This document shows positions 49,088-59,921 of a stretch of 64,000 bases of DNA, one piece after another. Under the pieces are notes generated by a model. It saw nothing but the letters and a program-made list of their open reading frames with translations, did no database searches and was not told the origin of the DNA. This DNA comes from Bergeyella sp. Lineage in GTDB: Bacteria > Bacteroidota > Bacteroidia > Flavobacteriales > Weeksellaceae. Location of the stretch: positions 124,001 to 188,000 of the forward strand of contig SZYB01000001.1 of the NCBI GenBank assembly GCA_030263285.1. Reading direction: 5' to 3'. Made by a program: the position numbers and the translations under genes. Every line of letters starts with the position of its first letter. The first letter of the stretch is position 1.

Positions 49088-52000
49088 ATGTATATCATAT
49101 TTGATACCGAAACCACAGGTCTCCCCAAGAATTTTAATGCGCCGCTTTCGGATTCGGCTAATTGGCCCAGGATGGTTCAGCTGGCTTGGCAAATTCATAA
49201 TGAAGCGGGGGATCTGGTAGACAATCAAGACTATATCATCAAGCCGGAGGGTTACGATATTCCCTACAATGCCTCCAGAATACACGGAATTACAACGGCG
49301 GTCGCAGAAAAAAAAGGGAGGGATCTTACAGGGGTCTTGCTGGAGTTTTGTGAAGCGGTAAGGGGCTGCAAAATAGGAGTAGGGCAAAATATAGATTTTG
49401 ATTACAAGATTGTAGGGGCAGAACTCTACAGAAAAAGTATAGAAAATATTCTTGACCCTTTAAAGCAAGCGGATACCATGCTTTTGGGGACAGAATATGC
49501 AGGGATTATTAATCCTAAAACGGGAAAATATAAACCACCAAAACTTGAAGAACTTTATCAGAAACTTTTTGGACATAAGTTTGATGAGGCGCATAATGCG
49601 GCGGCAGACGTAAATGCCACGGCTCGGGTTTTTTTTGAGATGCTTCGTTTGGGGATCATCACGGCAAGGGATCTTGGACTTGATGAAGCGGTAATCAAAT
49701 CTTTCAGGGAAAACCATCCGGAGGTAATATCGCTATTTCCTATTGAGATTCGAAGTCAGGTAACCGAATTTAAAAGGAACAAAAAAGAAGAGCACGGCAC
49801 CACTCCGGAGATAGAAATAGGGCAGTATTTTAATTTTCATAACCACAGTATATTTTCTTCTCTTCAGGCCTCTTCTCATCTTTCAGATTTTATAGATTCT
49901 GCACTGGAAAATAATTTTCCTGCAGTGGGTTTGGTAGATTTTGGAAATATGATGGGGGTTTTCAAGTTTATTTCGGAGGTAGAAAAAGCCAATATAGCGC
50001 TTAGGAAGAAATACGAAGAAGAAAGCACTCGGGGAGATAATCAAAATGTTCCTCCGGAGAAATTCCCCGGTTTGGTTCCTGTGGTGGGATGTGAGTTTTA
50101 TATTTCGGATAGACCTACACAGAAACAGTTTACTAAAGAAGATCCGGATCGAAGAACCAATGTAGTACTGCTTGCAAAAAATTTTAATGGATATAAGAAC
50201 CTGGCGAAACTTTCGAGTTTGGGATATCTTGAGGGCTATTACTTCGGGGTTCCCAGGATTTCGAAACAACAGATTAAGGAGTATAAAAAAGGTCTTGTTG
50301 CTCTTACCTCAGGGCTTTCCGGTGATGTGCCGAGTACGATTTTGGAATTTGGAGAGACGCGTGGTGAAGAGGTATTTAAGTGGTGGAAAGAGACTTTTGG
50401 GGACGATTTTTATGTGCAGATACAGAACCATGGGATAGAGGAAGAAGTTTATATCAATGCCGTTTTGGCGGATCTGGCGAAGAAATATGAAGTGAAGATT
50501 CTAGCTCAGAATGAGACCTATTATACAAGAGAGACGGACGCCCACATACAGGATATTTTGCTTTGTATAAAAGATGGAGAAAAACTTTCTTCTCCTGTGG
50601 GGGAAGGGTTTGGCAAACGAAAAGGCCTCAAGTCCAGGCAATTTTATCTGAAAAATAAAAAAGAGCTGAAAGAAACTTTCAAAAATTATCCTTATGCCTT
50701 TGAGGCTTATGAAGAGTTTTTGAAAAAGTTCGAACCCTATACGCTTACACGGGAGGTTTTGCTTCCAAAGTTTTTAATTCCTAAGGAGTTTCAGGATCCG
50801 GAAGATGAAAAGGATGGGGGTAAGAGAGGGGAGAATGCCTATCTGAGACATTTGACCTATGAGGGAGCCAAGGTAAAGTTTAAAGAGATGACTCCGGAGA
50901 TAAGGGAAAGATTAGACTTTGAGCTGGAGACGATTGCAAATACTGGATATCCGGGGTATTTTCTCATTGTACAGGACTTTTGTAATGAGGCAAGAAAAAT
51001 GGACGTTTGGGTGGGACCGGGCAGAGGATCTGCTGCAGGATCTGCCGTGGCGTATTGTATTGGGATAACCAACGTAGACCCTATAGAGTATGATCTGCTT
51101 TTTGAGCGTTTTCTCAATCCCGAAAGAATTTCCATGCCCGATATAGATATTGACTTTGATGATGAAGGGAGGGATAAGGTGATAAAGTGGGTAATAGAAA
51201 AATACGGAAAGATGAATGTGGCGCAGATCATCACTTATTCTATTTTGGGAGGGAAGTCGGCTATTACGGATGTGGGCAGGGTGATGGAACTCTCTATTCC
51301 CGAGACCAAAAATATTGCAAAACTGGTGCCTTCTTCTCCGGGGATGAATATAGCCAAATCTCTGAGTAAATACGAAAAACTTCCCCCCGAGGATAAGGTA
51401 TTGGTAGACGAAATAAAGTCTATTCTGGAAAATCCTCAAGACAGTAGATTTTCGGTTTTGTCTGCCGCTCAAAAAATGGAAGGATGCATAAGAAATACGG
51501 GAATTCATGCCTGCGGGGTTATTATTACTCCGGAAGATATTTCTCGTTTGGTGCCCATTACCATTGCTTCTAAAGATGCTGATATACTGGTCTCTCAATA
51601 CGATAATTCTGTGGCAGAAAACGCAGGGCTTCTAAAGATGGATTTTTTGGGTTTGAGAACGCTTTCTATCATTAAAAGTGCCATAAAACTCATTAAAGAA
51701 AGACACGGAAAAGAGATAGACCCGGATAAAATTTCTTTACATGACGAGAAAACCTACAAACTTTTTCAGGAGGGAAAGACTATAGGGATTTTTCAGTACG
51801 AAAGTTTGGGTATGCAAAAGTATATGCGGGAACTCAAGCCCACCGTTTTTGCAGATCTTATTGCCATGAATGCCTTGTACCGCCCGGGTCCTATTCAGTA
51901 TATTCCGAATTTTATCAACAGAAAACATGGGATCGAGGAGATTGTCTATGATCTGGAAGAGTGTAAGGAATATCTGGAAGAGACCTATGGCATTACGGTA

Positions 52001-53713
52001 TATCAGGAGCAGGTGATGCTTCTTTCCCAGAAGTTGGCCAACTTTACAAAAGGGGAGGCGGACACTCTGAGAAAGGCAATGGGAAAAAAGCAGATTGATG
52101 TACTCAACAAGATGTATCCCAAGTTTATAGAGGGGGGTAAAAAAAATAACTTGAACGAGGAGAAATTAGAAAAAATATGGAACGACTGGAAGGCTTTTGC
52201 AGAATACGCGTTTAATAAATCTCACTCGACTTGCTATGCAAAAATTGCCTATCAGACCGCTTTTCTGAAAGCCAATTATCCTGCCGAATATATGGCCAGC
52301 GTGATGACGCATAACCTAAATAATACCAAGCAAATTACGCTTTTTATGGAAGATTGTAAAAATCTTGGGATTGACGTATTGGGTCCGAACGTAAATGAGA
52401 GTACTTATGTATTTTCTGTGAATAATAAAGGACAGATACGTTTCGGCTTGGGAGCCATAAAAGGGATAGGGGAGGGCCCCAGTGAGGTTATAGTGAACGA
52501 GGTTAAGAAAGGGAAGTTCAGGGATGTATATGATTTTTTTGAGCGGATTCCGTATTCGCAAATCAATAAAAGGGTAGTGGAGAGTTTGATCGTGGCAGGG
52601 GCTTTTGATGAGGTAGATAATTTTCACAGAGCGCAGTATTTTGAGCCGGATGGTCTCGGGAAAACAGCGATAGAAAAATTGTTGCGTTATGGGCAGAGTT
52701 TTCAGGAATCGAAGAGCGAACTGGAACGTTCTCTTTTTGCCGATTTTGCTGAGGAAGTCAGGATTGAAAGACCCAAGATCTCTCCCTCTCCGCAGTGGCC
52801 CAACATGTTCAAACTCAATAAAGAAAAGGAGATAATTGGTTTTTATATATCGGCGCATCCACTGGATGAGTTCAAAATAGAGTATAGTTTTGTAGAAGGG
52901 AAACTGAGCAAAAAAGAGGTGCTTGCAGAAAAAAATGTGGAGAAGAGAGAGAGTCTAGCAGCAGAAATTAAAGTGGAGGCAGAGAATGTGAGTCTAGAAA
53001 ATGATGAGCAAGATGTGATGGATATGGACACGGAAAATACTGGGGTACTGTTGGAGAAAGATTCTCGGGAGGTGGAGGCAAAAGGACCGTTTAGATTTTT
53101 GAGCCTGGATAAGATAGACACATTTCGGGAGCAAGTGTTTGGTCCGGATCAGCTTAGAAGGTTTGGAGAGATGAAGAATTATCAGGATCGCCAGAGCCTG
53201 AACCAGTCTGTAAAGGAAAATATGGTGGCGGGGCTTATTACGGAGTTTACGGTAAGAGAGGGCAGAAATAGCGGGGAAAAGCTGGCTTTCGTTACCATGG
53301 AGGATTATTCGGGGAGTTATACTTTTCGTTTGGGAGACAAAGATTATCTAAAGCTCCGGGAGAAAATAGATCTTAATCGGTTTCTCATTTTCAGGATCAA
53401 GTTTTCCCTTTCCAAAGACCACCGTATTTTCCTCAATGTGTCAGATGTGATAGAGTTAAAAGAAGTTTTTGAGAAATACGCCAGCAGTCTTACCATAGTA
53501 AAGGACATAAAAGAAATAAGACAACAGGACATAGATCAGCTAAAAGAGGTATTGAAAAACAATAAAGGAGATCAGAATTTATTTTTTCATTTCAAAAATC
53601 AGGAAGACAAAAGTTTTATGGAAGTAAAGTCTCTTAAGTCAAACATAAAAATAAAGGCAGATCTTATAAAGAAACTTTCAGAAGAATTCAGATATACCAT
53701 TTTTTTAAACTAA
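49088..53713 (+). CDS. dnaE: DNA polymerase III alpha subunit with N-terminal 3'-5' exonuclease
   Basis: Main replicative polymerase, 1541 residues. Residues 1-190 are a DnaQ-like proofreading exonuclease (FDTETTG at 5-11, HGITTAVA, GQNIDFDYK, DEAHNAAADVNAT). A PHP domain (YFNFHNHSIFSS), the polymerase palm with PDIDIDF (about 684-690), fingers, helix-hairpin-helix (KGEADTLRKAMGKKQ region) and an OB fold follow. Exonuclease-DnaE fusion is usual in Flavobacteriia and makes a separate epsilon subunit less necessary. It begins about 110 bases after the prophage remnant. Confidence 0.95.
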   Translation: MYIIFDTETTGLPKNFNAPLSDSANWPRMVQLAWQIHNEAGDLVDNQDYIIKPEGYDIPYNASRIHGITTAVAEKKGRDLTGVLLEFCEAVRGCKIGVGQNIDFDYKIVGAELYRKSIENILDPLKQADTMLLGTEYAGIINPKTGKYKPPKLEELYQKLFGHKFDEAHNAAADVNATARVFFEMLRLGIITARDLGLDEAVIKSFRENHPEVISLFPIEIRSQVTEFKRNKKEEHGTTPEIEIGQYFNFHNHSIFSSLQASSHLSDFIDSALENNFPAVGLVDFGNMMGVFKFISEVEKANIALRKKYEEESTRGDNQNVPPEKFPGLVPVVGCEFYISDRPTQKQFTKEDPDRRTNVVLLAKNFNGYKNLAKLSSLGYLEGYYFGVPRISKQQIKEYKKGLVALTSGLSGDVPSTILEFGETRGEEVFKWWKETFGDDFYVQIQNHGIEEEVYINAVLADLAKKYEVKILAQNETYYTRETDAHIQDILLCIKDGEKLSSPVGEGFGKRKGLKSRQFYLKNKKELKETFKNYPYAFEAYEEFLKKFEPYTLTREVLLPKFLIPKEFQDPEDEKDGGKRGENAYLRHLTYEGAKVKFKEMTPEIRERLDFELETIANTGYPGYFLIVQDFCNEARKMDVWVGPGRGSAAGSAVAYCIGITNVDPIEYDLLFERFLNPERISMPDIDIDFDDEGRDKVIKWVIEKYGKMNVAQIITYSILGGKSAITDVGRVMELSIPETKNIAKLVPSSPGMNIAKSLSKYEKLPPEDKVLVDEIKSILENPQDSRFSVLSAAQKMEGCIRNTGIHACGVIITPEDISRLVPITIASKDADILVSQYDNSVAENAGLLKMDFLGLRTLSIIKSAIKLIKERHGKEIDPDKISLHDEKTYKLFQEGKTIGIFQYESLGMQKYMRELKPTVFADLIAMNALYRPGPIQYIPNFINRKHGIEEIVYDLEECKEYLEETYGITVYQEQVMLLSQKLANFTKGEADTLRKAMGKKQIDVLNKMYPKFIEGGKKNNLNEEKLEKIWNDWKAFAEYAFNKSHSTCYAKIAYQTAFLKANYPAEYMASVMTHNLNNTKQITLFMEDCKNLGIDVLGPNVNESTYVFSVNNKGQIRFGLGAIKGIGEGPSEVIVNEVKKGKFRDVYDFFERIPYSQINKRVVESLIVAGAFDEVDNFHRAQYFEPDGLGKTAIEKLLRYGQSFQESKSELERSLFADFAEEVRIERPKISPSPQWPNMFKLNKEKEIIGFYISAHPLDEFKIEYSFVEGKLSKKEVLAEKNVEKRESLAAEIKVEAENVSLENDEQDVMDMDTENTGVLLEKDSREVEAKGPFRFLSLDKIDTFREQVFGPDQLRRFGEMKNYQDRQSLNQSVKENMVAGLITEFTVREGRNSGEKLAFVTMEDYSGSYTFRLGDKDYLKLREKIDLNRFLIFRIKFSLSKDHRIFLNVSDVIELKEVFEKYASSLTIVKDIKEIRQQDIDQLKEVLKNNKGDQNLFFHFKNQEDKSFMEVKSLKSNIKIKADLIKKLSEEFRYTIFLN

Positions 53714-53774
53714 GTTCTTGGGTCGAATGAATATTCCAACCAATTGAAGATTGACTCCAACTATATCCTATGTT

Positions 53775-55601
53775 ATGCGCGAAGAAAAAAACCAAAATAC
53801 AGACCCCTATGGTTTTACTTTAGACCGCTTATCTGTCCCGGAAAAATTAGAAAAACTAAGAGAGGTGATGAGTGTCAATGGTGTAGATGCCTTTGTGGTA
53901 TATACGGCAGATCCTCACCTTAGTGAATACCTTCCCGAGAAATGGAGGGAAAGGGAATGGATTTCCGGTTTCACAGGGTCTGCAGGCAAGGTAGTCATTT
54001 CAATGGATAAGGCGGCATTATGGACAGACGGCAGGTATTTTCTCCAGGCCTCAAAAGAACTTTTAGGCTCTGGGATTGTGCTTATGAAAGAGGGGGTAGG
54101 TGATACCCCCGGCTATCTGAACTGGATTGCAAATCAAATAAAACCCAATGGCAGGGTAGCGGTAAATACTCTGGCGGTTTCTTATGCAGATTATGCTGCG
54201 CTGGAAAATGAATTAAAAAAGAACAACATTGACGTAATAGATTTTCCCTTGTTAGATCAGATATGGATTTCCAGACCAGAGGTGCCCAAAAATCCTATTT
54301 TTGTACACCCCGTAAAAAAGGCGGGGAAATCCGTAGAGGAGAAGTTACGTGTATTGCGCGAGATCATGAAAAGGAAAGAGATTTCTGCATATGTTGTATC
54401 TGGTTTGGATGAGGTGGCTTGGCTTCTCAACCTAAGAGGGAAAGACGTAGAGGCTAATCCTGTATTTTTGGGTTATGCTATTGTGTGGGAATCCCACGTT
54501 GTTTTGTTTGTAGAGGGTTCAAAACTTACTTATGAAGCGAAAGAACAAATGCAAAAGGCAGGAGTGGAGATTCGACCCTATGACGAGTTTTACCTTTACC
54601 TGAAAGGTATTTCCGGAGAAAACCCCCTTATTTCTTATAATACCAATCAATCAATATACAATCACCTCAAAAACCACAATGAAGTAGAAATTGGAAACTC
54701 TCCCATTAGTCTTCTTAAATCTCAAAAAAACAAGACAGAGATAGAAGGCTTTCGTTCTGCTATGCTAAAAGACGGTGTGGCCATGGTTAGTTTTCTCTAT
54801 TGGCTTAAAACAAAGGTGGGCAGAGAGGAGATCAGTGAGTATTCTATAAGGGAGAAGCTTTTGTTTTTTCGTTCCGGACAAGAGGACTTTGTGGGAGAAA
54901 GTTTTTCCAGCATTGTGGGGTACAAAGAAAATGGAGCCATTATTCATTACAAAGCAAATAAAACAGGAAGTAAGGAAGTAAAAGCCGAAGGGACCTTACT
55001 TGTGGATTCCGGAGGTCAATATCTGGAAGGGACTACAGACATTACGAGAACTTTGGCGTTGGGAAACGATGTTTCTACGGAGTTCAAAAGAAATTATACT
55101 CTGGTGCTCAAGGGTCTGATTTCGCTTTCAAGAGCTGTATTCCCAAAGGGAACATGTGGTGTACAGCTGGACGTACTGGCCAGACTCCCGCTATGGAGAG
55201 AGTACAAAGACTATGCACACGGTACAGGGCATGGGGTAGGGAGTTTTTTAAATGTGCATGAGGGACCACAGAATATAAGGAAAGACCTCAATCCTCAAGA
55301 ATTGCTTCCCGGTATGGTATGTTCTAATGAGCCGGGATTTTATTTGGATAACCGCTATGGGATACGTCTGGAAAATTTGATGGTGGTGGTTCCTGCGGAA
55401 AAATCCAGTTTCGGGGATTTTTATGCATTCGAAACCCTCACGCTGTGTCCGTTTTCCAGAGACTGTATTGTAAAGGAGCTTCTGTTGGAAGAGGAAGTCC
55501 GGTGGCTTAATGATTATCATGCGCTTTGCAGAAAAAAACTTCTTTCTTACCTTGAGGGCACGGTAAGAGCATGGTTTTTGAACGAAACAGAGGTAATTTG
55601 A
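53775..55601 (+). CDS. Xaa-Pro aminopeptidase (M24B family)
   Basis: About 608 residues, cytoplasmic, releases N-terminal residues before proline. Two creatinase-like N-terminal domains (YLPEKWREREWISGFTGSAG; AWLLNLRGKDVEANPVF) precede the pita-bread domain with metal ligands in LLVDSGGQYLEGTTDITRT, HGTGHGVGSFLNVHEGP, NEPGFYLDNRYGIRLENL. The ATG at 53775 was chosen; a TTG frame extension lies 24 bases upstream. Long form typical of Bacteroidota and eukaryotic XPNPEP1. Confidence 0.92.
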   Translation: MREEKNQNTDPYGFTLDRLSVPEKLEKLREVMSVNGVDAFVVYTADPHLSEYLPEKWREREWISGFTGSAGKVVISMDKAALWTDGRYFLQASKELLGSGIVLMKEGVGDTPGYLNWIANQIKPNGRVAVNTLAVSYADYAALENELKKNNIDVIDFPLLDQIWISRPEVPKNPIFVHPVKKAGKSVEEKLRVLREIMKRKEISAYVVSGLDEVAWLLNLRGKDVEANPVFLGYAIVWESHVVLFVEGSKLTYEAKEQMQKAGVEIRPYDEFYLYLKGISGENPLISYNTNQSIYNHLKNHNEVEIGNSPISLLKSQKNKTEIEGFRSAMLKDGVAMVSFLYWLKTKVGREEISEYSIREKLLFFRSGQEDFVGESFSSIVGYKENGAIIHYKANKTGSKEVKAEGTLLVDSGGQYLEGTTDITRTLALGNDVSTEFKRNYTLVLKGLISLSRAVFPKGTCGVQLDVLARLPLWREYKDYAHGTGHGVGSFLNVHEGPQNIRKDLNPQELLPGMVCSNEPGFYLDNRYGIRLENLMVVVPAEKSSFGDFYAFETLTLCPFSRDCIVKELLLEEEVRWLNDYHALCRKKLLSYLEGTVRAWFLNETEVI

Positions 55602-55678
55602 GTAGATCAAAATGAAAGTTTTGTCTACGATTGTATGCTTCAATTTCCACTTGGCGTGTGACTTGTGATTTCCTCGCC

Positions 55679-58600
55679 TTATAGCTGCCCGCCCACTCCT
55701 TTGAACTTGTCTATAAAGGCGCTGATTTCTCGGAATACACGCTGCTTTTTTATCAGATACCGAGGATCTAAAGGACGCATTTTAGGTAAAAGAGCATTAA
55801 GCTCCATACCGTTCTCACTGGCAAATTGGCGTTTTAAAGAAGCCGCTATGTATCGCTTTGTTTCTGCTTCTTTTAAATTCTCATTTTTAATCAATTCTAA
55901 AACTTCTATTTTCTGTTTTTTTTGCGCATATGCGAAGAATGAATCGATAATATCCGCTTTACCTTGAATGTTGTCAAGGTCTGTTTCGTTAATAAAATCA
56001 ACGATTAATCCCTCTTTTGCTCTATTGCCGATACTGGCACGGATCATCCTACGGATTTCTTCTATCAACGAGGCCTTGTCTTTGGTCTTTTTGTTATGTT
56101 CAAAAATTAATTCAAGAATATAATCAAGGTTAATCTCTTGGGATTTAAGCAGGTCTATTTCAAAGACTACATCGTCCCAATCTATTTTTGATTCTTCCGA
56201 TTCCTGACCACTCCTTTCACGCCTTAACCAATCACGAATATCGTTGTAAGTAGATCGATAATCTTGGATCACGCGATCAGAAAGTACCTCTATTTCCCGC
56301 ATTGTGGCAATATCCTCATCTGTCACAAAGTAAGTCTTTTTGAATGCTTCAACAGCTTTTGCATCGTTTACGTCTACTGCTTGAAGTGCTTTGAGATGGG
56401 TGAATTCATCGTAATTCTGGAGTATGTTTTCTACACGCAGGTACTCTCCGAATAGTTTTGAAAACTCCTTCTTGTCTCTCTCTGTAATTATGGCTTCCGG
56501 GTTGGGAAATTTTTCATTCAACTCTTTCACCACTTCAATATAACCTCTACGGGCTGCTCCTGTGGCGCGATCGGTAAAACCTTCCAAATACTCTTTGTAA
56601 CTCTTTTCGAGCACGACGTTTTTGGTATTGCTATCCCCAAACAGCGTAATGGCATCAATGGTCGCTTGTTCCAAATCTCTGAACGTGATAATGTTGCCAA
56701 AGGTTTTGGTAGCATCATGAATTCGGTTGGTACGCGAAAAGGCTTGTATCAACCCATGATAACGCAAGTTCTTATCTACAAATAAGGTATTGAGCATAGG
56801 CGCGTCAAACCCGGTAAGGAACATACCCACCACAATGATAAGATCCACTTCTTTGCTCTTTACTCGCTTGGCAAGGTCACGATAGTAGTTCTGAAATTCT
56901 TTACTCTCAACGCCGTAATTGGTTTTGAACATGGCGTTATAGTCATGGATGGCTTGGGTTAAAAACTCTTTGGAGCTTTTATCCATAGCAGAAGGCTCAA
57001 AGGTTTCCTCCCCGATTTCACCGACAGAATTTTGCTCTTCATTGGCTGCAAAGGAGAAGATGGTTGCAATTTTTAGCGGCTTTTCGCTCTCTTTTTGCAA
57101 ACGGTTCAGCTCCTCATAATAACATTTGGCAGCATCCACACTGCTGACCGCAAACATGGCGTTAAACCCTTTATTACTTCCCTGATTCCTGTGAGTTTTT
57201 ACCCTGAAATTCTGTAAAATGTATTGAGAAATTTCTTTGATACGGGTAGGATGAAGTAAGGCTTTTTTGTTTTCTGCGGCACTTAGCTTTTTCTCATCTT
57301 GTTCTGTTTCTATCTCCTTAAATTGAGGACGAACATCATTATAATCTACTTTGAATTTAAGCACTTTTTCGTCCCTAATGGCATCCGTAATGACGTAAGA
57401 ATGCAATTCACGTCCAAATACGCTTGCCGTGGTTTCCGAACCTAATGCATTTTGAGGGAATATGGGGGTTCCGGTAAAACCGAATTGACAGAACGTTTTA
57501 AACTTTTTCTTCAGGTTCTTTTGCGCTTCACCAAACTGAGAACGATGGGCTTCATCAAAGATGAATACCACTTTCTTTTGATAAATGGACAGATTATTCT
57601 CATTTTTTATGAGGTGATTCAGTTTCTGAATGGTGGTGACTATGATCTTGTTGTCATCCTTTTCAATATTTCTTTTTAGCCCGGCCGTACTATTGGACCC
57701 GTTCACACTATCGGGAGAGAACTTTTGATATTCTTTCATGGTCTGGTTATCGAGATCTTTACGGTCTACCACAAAGAATACTTTATCAATAAAATCCAGT
57801 TGTGTTGCCAACCGCGCAGCTTTAAAACTGGTGAGGGTTTTGCCTGATCCTGTAGTGTGCCATATAAATCCGCCACTTTCGGGTGTAGACCATTTTTTTG
57901 AATGATAGGAACTTTTAATTTTCCATAAGATTCTTTCCGTTGCCGCAATTTGATACGGTCTCATGATGAGCAGCCTATTATCGGTGTCAAAAACCGAATA
58001 GGTGAGCAGTACATGCAACAGGGTGTGTTTCTGAAAAAAAGTGACGGTAAAGTCTTTAAGGTCTTTGATGGGCGTATTGTCTGCTTTTGCCCAATTCATG
58101 GTAAAGTCAAAGCTGTTTTTGCTTCGCTCGGTGGTATTTGCAAAATAACGACTGTCCGTACCGTTGGAGATCACAAAAATCTGAATGTATTTGAAGAGTG
58201 AGTTTTTACTATTAAAACTCTCTTTGGTATACCGATGTACCTGATTGAACGCTTCACGGATCGCCACCCCGCGCTTTTTTAGTTCTACTTGGACTAAAGG
58301 CAGGCCATTGACCAATAGGGTCACGTCATACCGATTGGCATGCGTTCCTTTTTGTGCAAATTGTGAGATGACCTGTACTTTATTACGGGCAATCTCTTTT
58401 TTATCCACCAGGTAGATGTTTTGGATATGTCCGTCGTCAAAAACAAAATCATAGATATAGTTGTCATGTATTTTCCTGGCTTTTTCCATAAGGGTATCAC
58501 CGGGTTTATCCAGGTATTCCTCTACATAACGGGCCCATTCTCCATCCGTAAACACCACGTTATTCAGTGCCTGAAGCTGTACTCTTGCATTGTCAAGCAG

Positions 58601-58795
58601 GGCCTCTGCGGAGGTAAGACCGGAAGGGTTTTCATACCCCTGATCGATCAGGTCCTGGATGAATTCACGCTCAAGATCTGCCTCTGTCTGATAGACGGCA
58701 GGTGCCGCATTGATCTCCGAATATCGGGTGTATTGGTCAAGAATAATGAAATTATTTGATTCTGCTATAGTTTTATACTGTGTCATTTCCTTCAT
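55679..58795 (-). CDS. hsdR: type I restriction enzyme, R (endonuclease/translocase) subunit
   Basis: Motor and nuclease of a type I restriction-modification system, 1038 residues. The PD-(D/E)xK nuclease is at about 157-173 ([16 protein letters not shown]). The SF2 translocase has Walker A TTGSGKT (about 314-320), DEAH (414-417), GFTGTP, and helicase C-terminal motifs MFLTGFDAP and QAFSRTNR. A helical C-terminal region binds the HsdM2-HsdS core. Its ATG lies inside the end of the PrrC-like gene (overlap 23 bases), so translation of the two is coupled; a second ATG is 9 bases later. Confidence 0.96.
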   Translation of the reverse strand: MKEMTQYKTIAESNNFIILDQYTRYSEINAAPAVYQTEADLEREFIQDLIDQGYENPSGLTSAEALLDNARVQLQALNNVVFTDGEWARYVEEYLDKPGDTLMEKARKIHDNYIYDFVFDDGHIQNIYLVDKKEIARNKVQVISQFAQKGTHANRYDVTLLVNGLPLVQVELKKRGVAIREAFNQVHRYTKESFNSKNSLFKYIQIFVISNGTDSRYFANTTERSKNSFDFTMNWAKADNTPIKDLKDFTVTFFQKHTLLHVLLTYSVFDTDNRLLIMRPYQIAATERILWKIKSSYHSKKWSTPESGGFIWHTTGSGKTLTSFKAARLATQLDFIDKVFFVVDRKDLDNQTMKEYQKFSPDSVNGSNSTAGLKRNIEKDDNKIIVTTIQKLNHLIKNENNLSIYQKKVVFIFDEAHRSQFGEAQKNLKKKFKTFCQFGFTGTPIFPQNALGSETTASVFGRELHSYVITDAIRDEKVLKFKVDYNDVRPQFKEIETEQDEKKLSAAENKKALLHPTRIKEISQYILQNFRVKTHRNQGSNKGFNAMFAVSSVDAAKCYYEELNRLQKESEKPLKIATIFSFAANEEQNSVGEIGEETFEPSAMDKSSKEFLTQAIHDYNAMFKTNYGVESKEFQNYYRDLAKRVKSKEVDLIIVVGMFLTGFDAPMLNTLFVDKNLRYHGLIQAFSRTNRIHDATKTFGNIITFRDLEQATIDAITLFGDSNTKNVVLEKSYKEYLEGFTDRATGAARRGYIEVVKELNEKFPNPEAIITERDKKEFSKLFGEYLRVENILQNYDEFTHLKALQAVDVNDAKAVEAFKKTYFVTDEDIATMREIEVLSDRVIQDYRSTYNDIRDWLRRERSGQESEESKIDWDDVVFEIDLLKSQEINLDYILELIFEHNKKTKDKASLIEEIRRMIRASIGNRAKEGLIVDFINETDLDNIQGKADIIDSFFAYAQKKQKIEVLELIKNENLKEAETKRYIAASLKRQFASENGMELNALLPKMRPLDPRYLIKKQRVFREISAFIDKFKGVGGQL

Positions 58796-59912
58796 TTATG
58801 CTATGATTAACCCTTGATTTGAAACCGTACATCCTTTTTACTTCATGTACCAAATGCTTTAATACTCTTTTTTCATTATCCCCAACTACTGAAATTTCTT
58901 TATCTGAAGATTTACTGTGGCTTGATAGGTTAATGATACGAATATAATATCCTTTACTAGATCCTTCTGCTTCATCAGGTAAAAGATCTTTCCAATTATC
59001 GTAACCGAGAAAAGTAGAAGTTTTTTCTAAAATGTTTCGAAGAAAGTTGAAGTGATACTTTTTAATATCATCCGATTGTATAGCTTTCTCTAATTCAAGA
59101 AAAAGATATAGATGATAAGAAAAAGGCGAATCATGGGAGTGTTCACCAAGTGAAAAAGTACCATCTTCATTTTTATCTAATATATAACAACAAAACTTAT
59201 TTAATTCATTGAAAAGTACATTATAGAACAACGGATTATGTGTTGTAATAATGAACTTTAACTTCTCATATTGGCTTGATTTTATTAACTCAGCAATATC
59301 TACCGCCAACTCAATCAGGTGCGTATCATCCAGGGAACTTACCGGGTCATCAATAAATATATATTGAAGATCGTCAAACTGATTGGTTTCGCGTTCATTC
59401 TTTTCTGTAACATTTAAAACTTCAACAATATGTTCCAGTAAACTGTAAAACACACACCAAATGAAATTGCTTTCTTCTCCTTTGGAAATCTTTATATTTT
59501 CAATATTTTCATCATTACCCCCTGCAATAGAGAATATGACTTCATCGTATTTTTCATTGAAATGTGGCGTTAATTTGTCATTGGTATAACGTTGGAAGTG
59601 CGCCTTTATATTCTTTTCTTTTCCTTGTTCTTGAAGAACCCATTTTGTAAACTGGTTAGGTCGTATGAGAAGTTTTCTGTTTACGCCGGTATCCAGATCA
59701 TTATCCCAATAAAAAAGATCTTCTGTAAATGCATTATAGTAAAGCACTTTAATTTTTTTCTCCTCTTCGTCTTCAACATCTTTAGGTACAATTAATCGTT
59801 TAAACTCACGGGATAGCCGTGTCTTTCCTGTCCCATTAAATCCATAGATTAACTGTACTTTTTTCTTAGCATCTCTAAGGGTTTGTGCTATTTCTGTTAA
59901 TTGTTGTCCCAT
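58773..59912 (-). CDS. prrC: PrrC-like anticodon nuclease (ABC-type ATPase with candidate R-E-H triad)
   Basis: 379 residues. ATPase part: Walker A GFNGTGKT (24-31), ABC signature-like ISKGEESN (142-149), Walker B with D-loop [15 protein letters not shown] (184-198), switch histidine ITTHN. C-terminal part: R292-NIL-E296 and H332 (NLSSHS), with spacing close to the Arg320-Glu324-His356 catalytic triad of E. coli PrrC, which cuts the tRNA-Lys anticodon loop. PrrC is 396 residues and lies between hsdS and hsdR, exactly as here. Expected role: held silent by the restriction complex and released when a phage inactivates it. Nuclease activity and tRNA target are inferred. Confidence 0.75.
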   Translation of the reverse strand: MGQQLTEIAQTLRDAKKKVQLIYGFNGTGKTRLSREFKRLIVPKDVEDEEEKKIKVLYYNAFTEDLFYWDNDLDTGVNRKLLIRPNQFTKWVLQEQGKEKNIKAHFQRYTNDKLTPHFNEKYDEVIFSIAGGNDENIENIKISKGEESNFIWCVFYSLLEHIVEVLNVTEKNERETNQFDDLQYIFIDDPVSSLDDTHLIELAVDIAELIKSSQYEKLKFIITTHNPLFYNVLFNELNKFCCYILDKNEDGTFSLGEHSHDSPFSYHLYLFLELEKAIQSDDIKKYHFNFLRNILEKTSTFLGYDNWKDLLPDEAEGSSKGYYIRIINLSSHSKSSDKEISVVGDNEKRVLKHLVHEVKRMYGFKSRVNHSINEGNDTV

Positions 59913-59921
59913 ATTATTCCT

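Noticed and set aside
58773-59912. RloC or a generic SMC-like ATPase instead of PrrC
   Set aside because: The protein lacks the long coiled coil and zinc hook of RloC (379 residues only), while length and gene position match PrrC; kept as PrrC-like with moderate confidence.
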